Part shown: positions 48,046 to 59,580 of the stretch, one piece after another
Layout: each line of letters begins with the position of its first letter
Numbering within the stretch: the first letter of the stretch is position 1
Assembly: GCA_006937955.1 (NCBI GenBank)
Contig: SSNP01000001.1
Location: 6,233,071 to 6,297,070, forward strand
Direction of reading: 5' to 3'
DNA length: 64,000 nucleotides
DNA from: Pachypanchax playfairii
Lineage: Eukaryota > Chordata > Actinopteri > Cyprinodontiformes > Aplocheilidae
Translations under genes and position numbers: made by a program
The notes under the pieces: model-generated
Seen by the model: the letters and a program-made list of their open reading frames with translations, nothing else
The model's database searches: none
Told to the model about the DNA's origin: nothing

Positions 48046-49126
48046 TTAAAGCTGGAGTGCGTAACTTCTGTAACTTCTGTCGCCCCCTAGCGGAATTTTT
48101 GCGTCATTACAACAATAAAGCTGGCGCTTCCATATGACGTAAGCCCAGCTGCCACCGCTTTATCTCTGCCGTTGTTATTCCAACCGGTATCTGTATTAAT
48201 CAAGCTTCAAATTCAGTCTGTTTACTTTACCTGGCTCTATATTTGTTTCAATAAATATCATTTCATTGTTGAAAAAATCAAGAGAAACCAGTAAAATATA
48301 AAAATACTGGTAAAAAAAACCTTCAGAGTTCAGGTTGGATTGTTTACAGGTTTGATTGTTCACTTTAATCTACATTTAACAGTTTGGTGTTGAAATTTAT
48401 TAGTCAGCTGTTGGGGCCACAATGATCTATTTGTCTTATTCAGTGAATTTTTTCAGTTTTGACACGATGCAGATTCCTGCAGTCAGCTGCTCTGATCTGA
48501 CTGACTGAAAAACCGTTACACTGGCAAACTGACAGACACAAACTGACACAGATAGAGACAGAATCAGCTGATCAGCTGGAACTTCGGCGCTCTGGTTTTC
48601 ATCTGGTGCGCATTTTATATTTTGACAGTGTGTGCGGACCTGCGGACCACTTATGTGCACCCGTGAACATCAGCCAGATCTCTTCTCTCCACCGAGGAAA
48701 AGCAACGCCGATACAAATTCGCGTTTGCCTTCTCCTTCGGTCACTTTCCTTCTTAGCCAATAGTCCCTCTGCCGAACGTCCAGGAATTATTTTTTTTTTT
48801 CGTGGTAGGATCCACTTCCCGATAAGTGTCTCTCGGCTGTTTATTTGGATTCTCCGCCATGTCGACCTTCACGTTCTGCCGGCTGCTACGAGACACTGCG
48901 TTCTATTTCTTATTATTTTTCTTGTTGTGACATAAAAGACGTAATTTCATGTGCGACAGCGCGGGAATGTCGCAGTCGACACGCAAAGTAAAAATGATAT
49001 ATATTGAAAAATACCGTGAGATGTTTGAGGAGCCGATCGGCTTAATCTGCATTGTGTCATCTCTGATAGTGGCTTGGCTGAAACGGACATCCACGGACAT
49101 GTAAAAGTTACGCACTCCAGCTTTAA
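48046..49126 (-). mobile_element. TTAA element family C, in gng13 intron 1
   Basis: 1081 bp with exact TTAA at both ends (48046-48049 and 49123-49126) and near-perfect inverted ends AGCTGGAGTGCGTAACTT. On the minus strand an ATG at 48860-48858 (ATGGCGGAGAATCC) opens a short frame. After a frame change near the A-run at 48800-48790, the peptide ESDRRRRQTRICIGVAF-x-RWRE appears, resembling the exon of family D. Confidence 0.82.
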
Positions 49127-49417
49127 TATGTACAGTCTGTTGATAATAAATGTCCAAGTTACAGCAGTATTGGTTTGTTTGGGAGCAGTTCTGATTGTAC
49201 AGTCTGCACATTGTGAGTTGCATTTTATCCTCATAGTGTGGAAGATCAAAAACACAGGTGTCAGGTATCAGGTGTCAAGAGACGGAACTCAAAAATGATG
49301 CCGTTTGAGATTGTAACTTTGGTTTTTCAGCCTGGTTTGAAAAGCTGAATGTCAAGCTGCTTGTGTTATTATACAAGACAACAAAAGACTAATTTAGGAC
49401 TCATATTTGACTATTAA

Positions 49418-49744
49418 GTTCAAGACCCCAATGAAAGTTCTGTTTTTCATGTCGTTAACATGTTCTTGGGGCATTTTTCTGATGCTAGAGGACGTATCTT
49501 AAGAAAATTAAGTTCAAAAGAGCTGAGAGCTCTCTGTTTATACTAGCGCATAAGGGTGGGGGATCATCAGTGCCAATGGTTCCACCCACAGGTAAATTAC
49601 TAATGAGCTACTGCTGCTATGCAGAAACTACTTCCTATAGAAAACGACACAGGTTTTGTCATTTTGGGCAAAAACACCAGAATCCTAATTTAAAGACCAC
49701 TGAGATGCTTTAAAATAGCTAAAAGATGATCGGAGTGGGTCTTT
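49418..49744 (+). mobile_element. TTAA MITE family B, internally deleted copy in gng13 intron 1
   Basis: It shares GTTAACATGTTCTTG, CTAGAGGACGTATCTTAAG and, at the right end, GATGATCGGAGTGGGTCTTTAA with family B. It is about 110 bp shorter than the complete copy. Confidence 0.78.
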
Positions 49745-51114
49745 AAGCTAATTGACTCTGATAACAGCTGAAACTAAACAATACTTCCAGCTATATTTTT
49801 AAGAGAAAATAAATTCAACATGAAATTTATGAATGCTTGACTCAAATTTAGTCCAAAGCTGCATATCACAGGCAATTGATTTTTTTCTGTTTCTGCTCAA
49901 CAGCATAACATTTTTGTTAAGCACAGCCCTCAGATGTATTTGGTGTTTTTAGAATTGTCTTTATTACAACAGGCCTGCATTCTGACATGGACACAATGTA
50001 ACCTTTGTATGTATATGGTGTCCCAAAACGAAAACAGTTTATTTATAACAAAACATTGTGCCTCCATGCTTGTAAGAGGTATACGAAAAGGTGATTAAAA
50101 GGTGATTAAAAAATACAGTCAGAGGACAAAAAAGATTGGAAAAATGTCAAGAGACTTAAAAAAACAGAGACAAGAGAATTAAGAGACAGTCACAGCAAAC
50201 AAATTCAAATGTGAAAGAGGAAAAAAAAAAAGAGGTAAATTGTAAAAATAGGCATGAGAGCGATGATGACTGATGCAGGCAGACAAAAGAAAAAATCAAT
50301 CCTATTGCCATCTCCGGAGGATGCTGCTGAAACCTGATCTCAGACAGGAAGTGGCCATCAGTCTACCTCCCTGTCTGCCTCATACTGAAAAGACATACAT
50401 ATTATATATTGCATTAGGTGTTTTTTCTAACACTAACGAAAGGAACCACATAAATGGCCTAATAATTGGTGTTTTATCTTCTTCATATGTAATAAAATAT
50501 GAGCTCAGTCTTTTATTTTTGGTCACTTTTTACAACATAGTAAAAGTATTTATATACGTATGAAAAAAGTCAGAAAACCATTGAAATCCTTTCAAAAACA
50601 TTGGATTTAAAACTTTTAAAATTGTATTAATTCACTCATATGATACAAATGTATAGATGTTGTAAATTAAATTTTTTTTATGAGCTAGGAGAAAATGTTA
50701 TTGACTCATACAGTGAAGGAAAACAAAGATTTTTGAGCAAATCCTGTCACAGTTCTATGTAAAAAATTGTCTGAGGCTGAATTAGCATTTAAACCTAAAC
50801 TAGCGGACTGATAGACAAAAGCCGTTTTCAGATAGAAGATCAAAAATATTTGCGGATAATTCCATCCGGTCTTTAATCAGAGCTGTCTTTTCAAATACAC
50901 CACTTTTTTCCAGAACATTGCCTTTCGGCTGCTTTCACACAGCAAGGAAATGTTGGGGGGTGTTGTGTCTGGATATGACGTAAGCTTAGTTGGGACTTGC
51001 TTACAGGTCATTTCCTGAAACAAAAGCATTCTTGCAAAGATGGGCAACAAAACAGCAGAACTACTCACAATGCTCGTCTTTGTGATGTGTGCAACTCTGC
51101 GCACACGGATATGC

Positions 51115-51412
51115 TTAAAAAGGCCATTTCACACAAATTTCATGACTTTGTGGTTATTTCTGAAGTATTAACCTGTAATATGAAACATTTTATATATAAA
51201 AACGTCAGGAAACACTGATTAACAGACCTTTTAATCTGTCTGTATGAAGATTCGGCTAGCCTCGGCTCCAACTCATCAATATTTAATATGCTAATTTGCT
51301 GGACTCTGATAGGCTAGTTTGTTGGCCAATGAGAGCAAGGTATACTGTTTCCTTCCCCGCTGCACATGGCAACAGCACACGTAGTCTCTTCCGGTTTGAT
51401 ACGTCTTATGCT
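51115..51412 (+). mobile_element. TTAA MITE family A, copy 5 (right-truncated), in gng13 intron 1
   Basis: Matches the left half of family A from AAAGGCCATTTCACAC to ATACGTCTTATGCTA, then stops. It preserves the intact target site that is interrupted in copy 1. Confidence 0.8.
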
Positions 51413-52089
51413 AGACAAAATGTTAAAGGACTCTAAAACTCCTTTAAGAGGTTAATTCAATATGGAATGGTAAATGACGTTAGTTGGTCCCAGACAACTG
51501 GGTTCAAAATTTGGACATAAAATAAAATAATATCAACAAATTTCCTAACTAAGCAGTTGTAAGGTTTCCACAAATTTAAATTTCTGTTGTAATTTTCCTA
51601 CCAATTTCTTTTTTGAAACATCTTAGTTAACACCAGAAAACACTGTTGGCTCTCTGGTCAGTCAATCACTGGCCCCTCCCCCTATTTCACTCTTAAACAG
51701 TCATTACTTATCTGGGATTAAATAAGATTAAATATTTCCTATGCTCTATACTTATTTCTGGATATTTAAACATCATAAAAATGAAAGGCATTTTTAGGCC
51801 TATTTATAGATTTGTGTGTGCATCAGTCTTAGTCTTTCCAGTGTTACATAATTCACAGAGTGGTTCTTTCTCAATACAGTAAAACCTGATTGCGAGCTAG
51901 GTGAGAGATCATCACATTTTGTTCTTATTCAATGAAATATTAATAACCTTATTATGATAAAATAAAACAGAAACAAGTAATTGGTCATTTTGCACCTGTA
52001 ATTCAGAATCATAATCGATTTATTACCAATTTGCACAATACGAGGGATTTATCTTTATTTTAGTGGAAATGTTTTAAAACATTATCATC

Positions 52090-52452
52090 TCACTTATTGT
52101 AGAGAGTTCTTTAAAGATTCCTCTTTGGAGAAAGACACTGACCATACTGACAAGCTAATGGGGCTTGTCGGTGCGGGTGCTTGTAGTGTTACAGCGGGGG
52201 TGGGAATGCGCGATAATGGTTGTGAGTTGAGTTGCAGCGGGGGTTTGATAGTCGCGTATGCAGCGGCGTGGGACCATTTGCAGCATGTAATCTGCCGGTC
52301 GGAAACAACGGGCAGAGAAAACTGTCGGAAATTAGGAGAAATTCCGGAGAAAGTTGGCTCAAGGAGATTTTTGGGAGGGGCACTAAAATTCAGGAGGAAA
52401 ATAGGGAGAGTTGACATGTATGAGCTAATCTCTGTTTTTCCAGATTAAGGTA
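52090..52452. other. GC-rich block in gng13 intron 1, probable transposon remnant
   Basis: Markedly more CpG than its flanks, with frames open on both strands (52125-52448 plus, 52417-52094 minus). The ending AGGAGGAAAATAGGGAGAG is reminiscent of a teleost DNA-transposon end. No protein domain recognised. Confidence 0.35.
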
Positions 52453-53048
52453 ATTCAAAGAGGCCTTTCCATTAAAAATGGTTTTTCTGAGGTTTCTGTT
52501 GACTATTTTAGCTCCACAGGTGTTCTTACCTTCATAGTGGGTGTGAAAACAGGTCAACAACTTCTCTTTCAGTTTTAATCTCTCAAACTACGCAGGTGGC
52601 AATAAAACCCGAGTTCTCCCGAGTCTGAACGGCCTGTATCTGTTTCATCACAACTCCTTTGTTTGTTAGTATTCGGCAGCTCCTGCAGTTGAAACCACGC
52701 CTAGCATGCTGCTGGCTAAAAGCTGTTAGCATAAGATGTAACAAACAGGAAGACACGACGTGTGACGTTACCATGTGCAGCGGGGCAGGAAACAGTATAC
52801 CTTGCTCTCATAGGCTAGTTTGTTAGCCAATCAGAGTCCAGCAAATTCGAACAATGAATATGAATGAGCTGCTGCTTGAGGCCTGACGGAAGGAGCCGGA
52901 ACCACCCGAATTTTAATACAGACAGATTGAAAGGTCTGTTAATCAGTATTTCCTGACGTTTTTTTAGATATAAAATGTTTCATATTACAGGTTAATACTT
53001 AAGAAATTACCACAAAGTCCTGAAATGTGTATGAAATGGCCTCTTTAA
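52453..53048 (-). mobile_element. TTAA MITE family A, copy 6 (inverted), in gng13 intron 1
   Basis: Full-length, reverse orientation. It runs from TTCAAAGAGGCCTTTCC, where the TTAA is degraded to TTCA, to AATGGCCTCTTTAA. ATGAAGGTAAG is present on the minus strand near 52535. Confidence 0.85.
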
Positions 53049-55020
53049 CATTTTTACATAATCCTGGACCATCCCTGAGGTGGAGGTCTGGTACACGAAA
53101 TAGAAAATCAAGATTACTGTCACATGGATAAATTATTTAACAAGGTCTGGAGTGTTTGTTGGCAGCCGAGGCAGATGGATTAAATATAAGAAGCAGGTGC
53201 TTTCTAAGTTCCTCTGGTCTGTTAGTTATGGGGAGACCACATAACTGTATCAGAGCTAGATCAGAATCCTAGTGTGAGTAATCCACCACACAGAGCATCA
53301 GTTAAGACGAAATCTGAAAAAACTCAGAATATCTCCTCTTTTAACCAGATAATCTAGTTTAACATGTTTTATGTTGTTAAGAAAAATATTACTGAAAGCA
53401 AGTGAAAGTAAAGCTCTTTAATGAGTGAATGAATATTCAACATCTTTTAGGACTCGTTCAGTTTTCTAACAGACGACTAAAACACTTTACTAACTTTAAA
53501 CAAACAGGTTGACTTTGTGTTAAATCCACGTGAAGGAGCTTCTGTCTTCTTACTGGATTTTTGTTGAGTTCTACACGACTTTGCAGTCCAGATTAAGCTG
53601 GAGGACGAAGGCAGAAGACGGCTGAAGCTGCTGAATAAGTTCAGCATTCGACTCCCACTCAAAATCTGGAGTGTAAATTAGGGACATTCTAGTTTTAGTT
53701 TGTGCATATGTCTGTGGGAGGAGCTTGGAAAGCAGCAGAACGTTGAGATTTATTTTTAAATTCTGACCAGTTTTTATTCCAGCTTTGGTTAATAAAAAAA
53801 AAAAAAAAAAAACTTTGTCTCCAACAGTTTAAGATTTGTGTAGATTGCTTAGATAATAGTTATTTGTCAGATTCCGAATGTTTAAGCATCCTCTATACCT
53901 TTTGTACTATAATAAACTGGTTTGAAATGTATTTTATTAAACTTACTATTCAGCAGAGAAGTAACTGAATTCATAATTAGTATTTCCTTTCCTCCAACTG
54001 CTTCTGATTTGTGTCATTAAAGGCATTATATTAAGTGTTCTTCGCCGCTCCTTAAAAATAGAGTTTTTTTCAGTGTTGAAACATCTTAATAAGATCAGCT
54101 GTGCAGGGACATTAGATCAGCACTAGACTCATTCAAAACCACATATACACATGAGGCAACAGAGCAGAAGTACAGAAAAACAAGGAGGGTTCGGTGTTAC
54201 TGAGAGAGTTTGGTGAATGCAGAATGCGGGTGGGAAGTGAGAGAAAGGAGGAGGAAAGAATGGAAATTATAAATAACCTACCGGAAGAGAATGAAGGCCA
54301 GATTACTGTGGAGAGTCGCCACTTGCACACTTAATGTTTTTGGTTTTTTATCCTTGAATGATATTATTTATTTTAAAGTATTTGCTTGACATACTGATGC
54401 AAAATAAGCTTGATTAAAAAATCCCTGTTGTTCATTCTATTTACTTTGGTGTCAGATAGATCACGGAAGGTCTTGAAATGTTTTTTTTTTCAACATGAAA
54501 GAAACTGACTGATGCTTTGTTTTAAGTACAGAACACAGTGTACAAGATGATTACTCAGTTTGGTTCTTAAAAAGGAAGAAATATTTATAAATATAGAAAG
54601 TCTAATGCAAAAAAATCTGCTGCAAAATGCTCCTAAAATAGCTTTTTGGAATGTGTTAGGTCCTTCTCAGATCATCGCATTTACCTGCAAAATAGAGACT
54701 CACCTAATAAACCTTTTTGTAATTAGTTGTTGCTCACTAATAGAACATGAGTTGGAATGTCGGTTGTTACATTAGGTAGAAGAAAAGAAAAAGACCTGGT
54801 CTACTGCGATGGGGGAAGTCATTAATCTTCTCATATTACATAACAGACTTTTATAGCTTTTTTTATCTGATGTTCATTGAAAGCTTTGTCAGCTCAGATG
54901 ACCTTTAAAAATCACATGTGAGGACCATGTCTAGCTTGTTATTGTCTCAATTCTCACTGTGCATACCCTTGAATTGTACATTATACTACCCATTTATATA
55001 TATACTGTATATGGTATATA
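53049..55020 (+). other. gng13 intron 1, no exon seen
   Basis: Contains an 18-19 A-run at about 53794. Otherwise unassigned AT-rich DNA. Confidence 0.4.
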
Positions 55021-55167
55021 TATACACTCACCGGCCACTTTATTAGGTACATGTGTCCAACTGCTCGTTAACACTTAATTTCTAATCAGCCAATCACATG
55101 GCGGCAACTCAGTGCATTTAGGCATGTACACATGGTCAAGACAATCTCCTGCAGTTCAAACCGAGCA
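55021..55167 (+). mobile_element. Terminal fragment of the Tc1-like family at 28420
   Basis: It starts CACTCACCGGCCACTTTAT and contains CAGCCAATCACATGGCGGC, the inverse of the sequence near 29450-29480. It represents the opposite end of the same family and has no coding part. Confidence 0.75.
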
Positions 55168-55905
55168 TGTATACTCGAGTATAAGTCGATTCGGGTATAA
55201 GTCAGACCTCTTTCTCAGCAGAAAAATTGAGGATTTTAGCATTGACCCGCGTATAAGTCGGTGTCAGAATCCGTTTATGTCAGGAATATATATTTATTTT
55301 TTTTACGCTGTTTCATATCGTCTAGTATCAGTAGCAGCTGCGCCTACAGGTGAAGCATCGGACGTTTCCGCAGGTAAGGCTGTTCTGCAGCGTGAGGGAG
55401 GTGTGTCGCAGAAATTGACCACACCTGTCACTGAAGACGAGGGGAAATCAGTCACGTTACCAGGGTTTGATGCTTTTTATGTGGAGTCCACTCCCTACTC
55501 TAGATTAGACGCCAGAATGAAGTTGCATCTGACACGTCTTCAGGTCGAGGAGCGAGAGAGGGAGCGCGAGTTTCAGCTACTGTTATTTAATAAATTCTGT
55601 GGAGCTTTTTCTCTCCACATGCATCCTTATTTCATTTTTTTACCTTTTTATTTTACCTTTGTTGCAGCCCATTTCGAGCCTGGGATGTAACAATATATTT
55701 ATTAAAAAGATATAACGTGTCTTTGATAATCCATGCTGATAAGGAACATCGTTCGCTCGTCCGAGTACTTGTTCCAGTCCCCAAGCTGTCGACATTTTCC
55801 TCTGAAAAAAAACTACCTCTTCTCAATATCTCGCGTATAAGTCGGAACCTCTTCAGACCTGAAATTTACTCCTTAAAACACCGACTTATACGTGGGTATA
55901 TACGG
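55168..55905. mobile_element. Element with repeated GTATAAGTCG motifs
   Basis: Ends are inverted copies: TATACTCGAGTATAAGTCG on the left and, inverted, TATACCCACGTATAAGTCG on the right. Further copies of GTATAAGTC occur near 55195, 55249 and 55832. A stretch at about 55330-55690 is open on the plus strand and contains a charged segment, LTRLQVEEREREREFQL, reminiscent of retrotransposon gag coiled regions. That resemblance is weak and not assigned. Confidence 0.55.
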
Positions 55906-55959
55906 TATATATATACACATATATAAATATGTGCCTTGAAGGTTTCTTAGGTTTACTAC

Positions 55960-56168
55960 AAGTTCCCTCAGGGCTGCTTCTTTGACTCTTTGCTGCTGGT
56001 CATTGTTGAATTACAGCTGCTTGTGTTGAAGACTTGGCAACCTTGCGGTCTAACGTGATTCGCTGTGGAACCAGGAAGTCTAGACATGGAATCTTTATTG
56101 TAAACAATGATTCCGTTCTGTTTCTGTTCTGATTCGCTGTAAAATTCTTAAATATTGCACCTCTAACA
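55960..56168 (-). repeat. Dispersed repeat, copy 2 (inverted), in gng13 intron 1
   Basis: The reverse complement aligns with 18390-18650 (AGCTGCTTGTGTTGAAGA, GTGGAACCAGGAAGTC, and the end TATTGCACCTCTAA). Confidence 0.55.
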
Positions 56169-56432
56169 GTATAAATCAATCACAGTTGAACCAAAATTTC
56201 CACAACATTGGTCGCTAATGCAATTGAATGTCGTGTCCCTGTTAAAGCTGCAGTTGTGAAGAAGACATAAAAAAGACTAAAAATATCTCAGAGTTTACGA
56301 GGGTTCTTTCTCAAAGGTTTAACAGCAGTTAAAAATCCGTTGTTCTTTGGGGTGATCTTGCTGTAGGGCATCAATCTACCTTTCATTGTGGAGTGTATAA
56401 ATATAACTCTGACCTCTTCCCTCTGTGTGCAG

Positions 56433-56461
56433 GTAGAACAGCCTTACATCAAGCTGCAGCC
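56433..56461 (+). other. gng13: gng13 5' UTR part of the first coding exon
   Basis: The acceptor TGTGTGCAG ends at 56432. The exon then runs 29 nt to the ATG at 56462, which has a good context (CAGCCATGGAT). This is not the transcription start, so an upstream leader exon is required; the best candidate ends at 39895. Confidence 0.85.
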
Positions 56462-57002
56462 ATGGATGAGATGGACCTGCCCCAGATGAAGAAGGAGGTG
56501 GAGAGCCTCAAATATCAGCTGGCCTTCAAACGAGAGAAATCCTCCAAAACAGTCACAGAGTAAGTATCAGTGCTGCAGTGTACATGCGTTCCTAAATCAG
56601 CTGTGCATAAAAACAAGATGTTACAGTGGATCGTCTACTAATCAGCAGGTTGTTGGTGGGATCCCTCCTTTATGATTTAAAGTCAAAAGCTGGTTCTTTT
56701 TATGAAAGATTATCCCTTTTCTGGGCTTCATTTATGTCTTCTTTATGGTTGACTCGACAAGAGGAAAAGAACCTCTGTAAAGAAGCTCGGAGTAGTTAGA
56801 GTATTAAATTTCACTTTGCTTATTGTGTTGCACGGAAAACAGAAAAACTGAAATGGGGAGTTTAAGAATGTCTTTTTTTGTTTCTGTTTTTACAAGTTTG
56901 GTAAAGTGGATCGAGGATGGAGTTCCTGAGGATCCCTTTCTGAACCCGGAGCTGATGAAGAACAACCCGTGGGTTGAGAAAGGAAAATGCATTATCCTCT
57001 AG
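56462..57002 (+). CDS. gng13: G protein subunit gamma-13 (two coding exons)
   Basis: Coding exons 56462-56559 and 56897-57002 join in phase 2 across a GTAAGT...ACAAG intron. They encode 67 residues starting MDEMDLPQMKKEVESLKYQL and ending with the CaaX box CIIL; human GNG13 is also 67 residues and nearly collinear (KNNPWVEKGKC is shared). The small helical protein pairs with a G-beta subunit, and the Cys64 thioether prenyl group anchors it to the membrane. A terminal Leu favours geranylgeranylation. In mammals it acts with gustducin in taste cells and with G-beta-3 and G-alpha-o in retinal ON-bipolar cells and olfactory neurons. The coding region is intact. Teleosts carry a and b paralogues, and I cannot tell which one this is. 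Confidence 0.96.
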
Positions 57003-57710
57003 GGGGCGTATCCAAATCTCCCATGACCATCGACATCAACAGACACCCTACAAACGATCCCTGACGCTGATCCTCCCCAACCTGTGAGGGCGCGGACCGG
57101 ACAGTTTCTACTAACCTCTCACCATGAATGTACTTCAGCTGATAAACCCAACTCCTCCCAGACGCAGACAGAAATAAGGGCACAGAAACATGCACTGACT
57201 GACACTCTCCATCACTACAAACCTCTGGATATTTTCAGACTCTTTCACTGCAAGTTTATTCCTGCCACGGCAATTTACCATTACTATGATATGAGAACTG
57301 TAATCACTTCTTGTATGTGAGTATTTAATAACTTATTTATGCAGCTCACAGTCACAAGCAAATGTTTAGCCATTTTTTTTCTCCAATTTTACATGAATCC
57401 ATGTGTTAATAATATTCTAGAGTCACATTCTCACTGCCAGACTACAGGTGTGCTGTAGAATGAGATGTTAAGATCATCGTCATTAACATTAAATCTCCAA
57501 TCACATAAATATGCAGTAAACAAAACATCAAAAATGACATATATTGTTGGTTTCTTTATTAAAACTTAATTAACGTACCAATAAGAACCTAAAAGGATCC
57601 ATTAATAAATGTAGATGAGTTTAAACATGCATACTGGTTGTTTCAGTAAGAACCTCTTACAGGCAGACATATATTACATTTGACTTAGCTAAAAAAATAA
57701 ACAAATAAAG
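57003..57710 (+). other. gng13: gng13 3' UTR and flank
   Basis: Non-coding sequence directly follows the TAG at 57000-57002. Possible poly(A) signals are ATTAAA near 57555 and AATAAA hexamers around 57695-57708, just before a TTAA-type MITE at 57763. The real end was not determined. Confidence 0.4.
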
Positions 57711-57762
57711 CTTTTGTCACAAGTATACCTTTAACCACCCAAGCAAGTATCCCATAAAAGTA

Positions 57763-58239
57763 TGTTGAAGACCCACTCCGATCATCTTTTGAGCTATTTT
57801 AAAGCGTCTCAGTGGTCTTTAAATTATGGCAATTTTACCCAAAATCACAAAACCTGTGCTGTTTTTAAGGATGTAGTTTCTGTATAGCCGCAGTAGCTCA
57901 TTAACAGTCTACTTTTGCACTGTGGGAGGAACCGTTGTTATGGAGAATCCCCTCGTCCCTCCCCGTTGCTGAGAGCTCTATATTTATGCTAGTGCTAGCT
58001 TACAGCTAGCATAGTAGGAGCTTGTGGCCCGCCCACTGGCTTTTCTATGTCACAAATTCAGTCTGTTTTAGACTCATTTTTGTGTCTGCAACTGATTCAT
58101 ATAAATTTGAATGCAGAAAGTCTCAGAAATGCAATTTTGAGTTTAATTTTCTGAAGCTACGTCCTCTAGCATTAGAAAAATGCTACAAGAACATGTTAAC
58201 AACACAAAAAACACGATTTTCATCAGAGTGGGTCTTTAA
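57763..58239 (-). mobile_element. TTAA MITE family B, inverted copy
   Basis: Reverse orientation of the family at 63487, bounded by GAAGACCCACTCCGATCATC and CAGAGTGGGTCTTTAA. One end has TTGA in place of TTAA. It sits just after the gng13 3' end. Confidence 0.82.
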
Positions 58240-58975
58240 CAGTGTTCTTCACTTTTAATATAATCATTAACTTATCACACAGTAAAATATTCAACACAAT
58301 TGTCATCAGCTGATTGACGCCCCGTCTACACTGCTCTGGATTTTTTTTAAAACTGAGATTTTCTCCTGTTTTTTTTCTGCAAACTAAATTGTGGGAGAGG
58401 AAAAACTGATTTTGCCTGATGATGCCGAAGTGAAGCTCTGATTTTGGTATTTACGTGTCAAATCGAACAATAATGTACATTACTATGCCCACTGTTACTT
58501 ACGCCCGAGAAAACCGAAGCAACAATGAAGCTACATTTACATCTGTAACATTTTATTCTGATTTCAGTTCAGGTTTATTCATGAACCACTAGTTCATAAC
58601 AAACATTATTTACACTTTACAGAAACAAAAAGTCCAGTTCACATCACATTGAGGAAATTAATTATTATAAACAGTATAAAATAATTAATCAGGAGAAAAT
58701 ACTTAGCCAAACTAAAAATGTTTTTTTTTAAAAGTATTTTGAAATGTTGGAACTGTGGATTTCTTGCCATCTGGTCAGAGATTTGTTTTTTGTTTTTGTT
58801 AGAATTGGATGAAGTTTTTTCTAATGAAAGAGGGGAAAACATTTTTAAAATATCCTGAGTCTTGTAGACTGGGCCATAGTTAAACTGATGGGACCACATG
58901 ACTGGATTTTACAATGGTTGTACAAAGCTTGCCTCTTCAGATTTGGAAGGTGATTCACTTAAAAATGAAACTTCT

Positions 58976-59580
58976 TTAAAGAGGCCATTTCATACAGATT
59001 TCAGGACTTTGTGGTTATTTCTTAAGTATTAACCTGTAATATGAAACATTTTATATCTAAAAAAAAACGTCAGGAAACACTGATTAACAGATCTTTCAAT
59101 CTGTCTGCATTAAAATTCGGGTGGTTCCGGCTCCTTCCGTCGGGCTGCTTCGTCAGCAGCTCGTTCATATTCATTGTTTGAATTTGCTGAACTCTGATTG
59201 GCTAACAAACTAGCCTATGAGAGAAAAGAACATTGTTTCCTGCCCCGCTGTGCATGGCAACGTCAGACGTTGTGTCTTCTTGTTTGCTACGTTATGCTAA
59301 CAGCTTTTTAGTGAGCAGCATGCTAGGTGTGGTTTAAACTGCGGGATCTGCGGAAACTAACGAACAAAGGAGTTGTGATACAGGAACAGGAACAGATACA
59401 GGCTGTTCGGACACGGGAGAAATCGGGTGTTATGGCCACCTGCGTAGTTTGAGAGATTAAAACTGAAAGAGAAGTTGTTGACCTGTTTTCACACCCACTA
59501 TGAAGGTAAGAACACCTGTGGAGCTAAAATATTCAACAGAAACCTCAGAAAAAACATTTTTAATGGAAGGGCCTCTTTAA
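58976..59580 (+). mobile_element. TTAA MITE family A, copy 7
   Basis: Full-length 605 bp with exact TTAA at both ends (58976-58979 and 59577-59580). Termini are AGAGGCCATTTCA and GGAAGGGCCTCT, and ATGAAGGTAAGA is kept. It lies downstream of gng13. Confidence 0.9.

Noticed and set aside
52094..52448. Overlapping 107-codon frames on both strands
   Set aside because: A GC-rich block reduces stops on both strands; no domain, no splice partner, likely transposon remnant.
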